DNA of 64,000 nt, taken from contig LJZR01000009.1 of the NCBI GenBank assembly GCA_001314865.1, positions 105,758 through 169,757 of the forward strand, in the 5' to 3' direction. The notes below the pieces were generated by a model. It had not been told where the DNA came from. It worked only from the letters and a program-made list of their open reading frames with translations, and ran no database searches. This document shows positions 62,187 to 64,000 of this stretch, piece by piece (the first letter of the stretch is position 1; each line of letters opens with the position of its first letter). Source of the stretch: Phormidesmis priestleyi Ana (lineage in GTDB: Bacteria > Cyanobacteriota > Cyanobacteriia > Phormidesmidales > Phormidesmidaceae). A program made the position numbers and the translations under genes.

Positions 62187-62274
62187 GGATTTGCAGCGGG
62201 CTTGCAGAGGGTTTGCAGAGGGTTTGCAATGGGCTTGTAGCGTGCTTGTAGCGTGCTTGTAGCGGGTTTGCAAC
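62187..62274. repeat. 11-bp tandem repeat upstream of the DUF4334 gene
   Basis: Eight 11-bp units in perfect register: GGATTTGCAGC, GGGCTTGCAGA, GGGTTTGCAGA, GGGTTTGCAAT, GGGCTTGTAGC, GTGCTTGTAGC, GTGCTTGTAGC, GGGTTTGCAAC. It occupies most of the divergent gap before the carotenoid oxygenase gene. Confidence 0.92.
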
Positions 62275-62310
62275 TATGGATAGAAGAATACAGCGTGTTG
62301 GTTTCTTAGA

Positions 62311-63837
62311 ATGATCATGCAAAATCTTATTTCTTCAGCCAGCGCTATGCAAGCTTCTTCTTTGACTCAGGCCAAGTTATCAAAGCCGTTTGACCTAGAC
62401 GATTGGCAGGGTGGTAACCAGGCCCTAAAAGAAGAATTCGACTATCCAATTACGGATATTGAAGGAGAGATTCCAACTGAATTGCAGGGCACGTTGTTCC
62501 GCAATATTCCGGCTATGCTAGATGTTGACGGCCATTTGGTGCATCATCCTTTTGATGCAGATGGCATGATTTGCAAGATCACGTTTGATCAGGGTAAAGC
62601 TTACTTTCGCAATCGCTATGTGCGAACACTTGGCTACTGTCGTGAGCGAGAGAAAGGAGAGATTTCTTATCGGGGTGTATTTGGCACTGAAAAGCCGGGA
62701 GGTTGGTTGGCTAATGCTTTTGACTTTCGGCTGAAAAATGTGGCGAATACCAACATTTACTACTGGGGCGGTAAGCTGATGGCTTTGTGGGAGGCCTCTC
62801 ATCCTTATCGGCTTGATGCGCGATCGCTAGAAACGCTGGGCATAGAAACCCTTAATGGCGTCCTAAAAGAAGGCACGCCGTTTGCTGCTCATCCGATGAT
62901 TGACCCTGGCTCGGCGGATCGGGAACCGCGCTATGTGACCTTTGGGATTCGGGCTTTGGGTGTGGCGACCCGGCTGAACATTTATGAGCTAGATGCCGAG
63001 GCTACGGTGGTTAAGCACCATGCTCATTATTTGCCAGGGTTTGCGTTTATGCATGACTTTGTCATTACGCCGAACTACTGTTTGTTTTTTCAAAACCCGG
63101 TGGATTTTAATCCGCTGCCTTTTGTGCTTGGAAAAAAAGGCCCAGCGGAGTGCATGAAATTTCGACAGGATGATTTTACAAAGGTTTGGGTGACTTCTCG
63201 GCATGACCCCAGCTACTTGCACTCTTTGAAAGTAAAGTCGGGTTTTGTGTTTCATCATGCCAATGCTTTTGAAGAAGGCGATGAGATTGTTGTAGATTCT
63301 GTCGCTTACAGAGATTTTCCTTCAATCAATCACAATTTGAGCTTTCATGAGGTTGATTTTGACGAAGTACCTTCTAGTCAGCTGTGGCGCTATCGATTTA
63401 ATCTTAAAACCAAAGAGACTCGACGGCAGCAGTTAGAGACTCGGGCCTGTGATTTTCCCTATGTTAATCCGGCCTATATCGGTCGTCCGCATCGCTGGAT
63501 TTATTTGGCGGCGGCAGCGCCCGAAGAGGCCAATGGGCCTAATCAGGTGGTGATGAAGATTGATGCCAATACGGGCGAGCAGCATCTGCATAGCTTTGCA
63601 CCGCGTGGGTTTGTCGGTGAGCCCGTGTTTGTCGCGCGATCAGCAGATGCTCAGGCAGATACTGCTGAAGATGACGGCTGGCTGCTGGTGGTTGTGTACG
63701 ATGCTAAGCATCAGCGTAGCGATATTGTGGTGTTAGATGCGCAGCAGATTGAGAGGGGTGCGATCGCGACCCTACATTTAAAGCATCATTTGCCCTATGG
63801 CTTACATGGCAGCTTTAGCCGCAAAGTGTGGCTGTGA
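62311..63837 (+). CDS. Carotenoid cleavage oxygenase
   Basis: 508 residues, the seven-bladed propeller family with a four-His non-haem iron centre. The ligands are His194 (FAAHPMIDPG), His248 (AFMHDFVITPNYC), His315 or 316 (FVFHHANAFEEGDE) and His499 (GLHGSFSRKVW). Other landmarks are GTLFRNIPAMLDVDG near residue 60 and HPFDADGMICKI. It cleaves a double bond of carotenoids or apocarotenoids with O2, giving retinal-like aldehydes or ketones. The substrate is not predictable. Two ATGs six bases apart (62311, 62317) are both possible starts. Divergent from the DUF4334 gene. Confidence 0.93.
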   Translation: MIMQNLISSASAMQASSLTQAKLSKPFDLDDWQGGNQALKEEFDYPITDIEGEIPTELQGTLFRNIPAMLDVDGHLVHHPFDADGMICKITFDQGKAYFRNRYVRTLGYCREREKGEISYRGVFGTEKPGGWLANAFDFRLKNVANTNIYYWGGKLMALWEASHPYRLDARSLETLGIETLNGVLKEGTPFAAHPMIDPGSADREPRYVTFGIRALGVATRLNIYELDAEATVVKHHAHYLPGFAFMHDFVITPNYCLFFQNPVDFNPLPFVLGKKGPAECMKFRQDDFTKVWVTSRHDPSYLHSLKVKSGFVFHHANAFEEGDEIVVDSVAYRDFPSINHNLSFHEVDFDEVPSSQLWRYRFNLKTKETRRQQLETRACDFPYVNPAYIGRPHRWIYLAAAAPEEANGPNQVVMKIDANTGEQHLHSFAPRGFVGEPVFVARSADAQADTAEDDGWLLVVVYDAKHQRSDIVVLDAQQIERGAIATLHLKHHLPYGLHGSFSRKVWL

Positions 63838-63976
63838 GTCGTTCTACTTTTTTTGCGGTTGAGTCGCTAAAATTCAGGATGCTCTAGCAGGCAAAACAAC
63901 GTAAGTAGGTCAGACTAATCTTTTATAGGATAATTTTGTAGGCTAGGAGAGACATAATTTTCGCCCTATTAACGCC

Positions 63977-64000
63977 ATGCCATCTCCCCTACGAGTGACG
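63977..64000 (+). CDS. Possible start of a further gene, cut by the window edge
   Basis: An ATG at 63977 opens eight codons (MPSPLRVT) to the end of the window. AGGAGAG lies about 25 bases upstream, too far to count as its ribosome site. The 139 bp between the oxygenase and this point hold no other feature. Confidence 0.2.

Overview
The window is chromosomal DNA of a cyanobacterium. The evidence is geranylgeranyl reductase ChlP, a BciB-type divinyl reductase, HemB, a PAM68-type photosystem assembly factor, an NblB-like phycobilisome factor, a long HPF/LrtA, a carotenoid oxygenase, and many HIP1 octamers (GCGATCGC). HmpF, a HetZ-family protein, an NTRC-type reductase and a large exopolysaccharide locus suggest a filamentous or biofilm-forming, gliding lineage (Leptolyngbya/Phormidesmis-like). 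The species cannot be fixed from sequence alone. I found no rRNA, tRNA, IS element, prophage or CRISPR array.

Layout. 1-1.1 kb: end of hpf/lrtA, glutaredoxin, S4 RNA-binding protein. 1.15-13.3 kb: a pilus-type chemotaxis locus, with hmpF divergent from hmpB-hmpC-hmpD-small ORF-hmpE; HmpD and HmpE carry very long acidic linkers. 13.4-16.8 kb: glycolate dehydrogenase subunit, type IV pilin, and an unknown pilin-adjacent membrane protein. 16.9-30.8 kb, all on the minus strand: an exopolysaccharide locus of two tandem Wzy/O-antigen-ligase-TPR paralogues, an initiating sugar transferase, a WecG/TagA transferase, four glycosyltransferases and a secreted GHL10-type glycosidase. Its 24.3-29.3 kb part is AT-rich and lacks HIP1. 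31-49.4 kb: housekeeping and photosynthesis genes (NTRC, rpsO, PAM68, HetZ family, sugar transferase, hemB, bioY-lspA, FHA-PBP, adenylate cyclase, NurA, chlP, hslO, sugar-acid kinase). 49.5-52 kb: DsbA-like lipoprotein and a ParA-type ATPase overlapping a disordered coiled-coil partner. 52-64 kb: asnS, small cyanobacterial proteins, an anti-sigma-type kinase, NblB-like protein, AEC transporter, lipoprotein, nei, bciB, GXWXG/DUF4334 protein and carotenoid oxygenase.

How they fit. The chemotaxis system, pilin and polysaccharide genes plausibly form one surface-motility and slime neighbourhood. ChlP, BciB, HemB, PAM68 and NblB serve pigment and photosystem turnover. A pattern running through the whole window is short tandem repeats at gene edges. 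Inside reading frames the units are 12, 15, 18 or 24 bp; between genes they are mostly 7, 11, 13 or 14 bp. In several places the repeats reach the start codon, and in one they argue for a different start.
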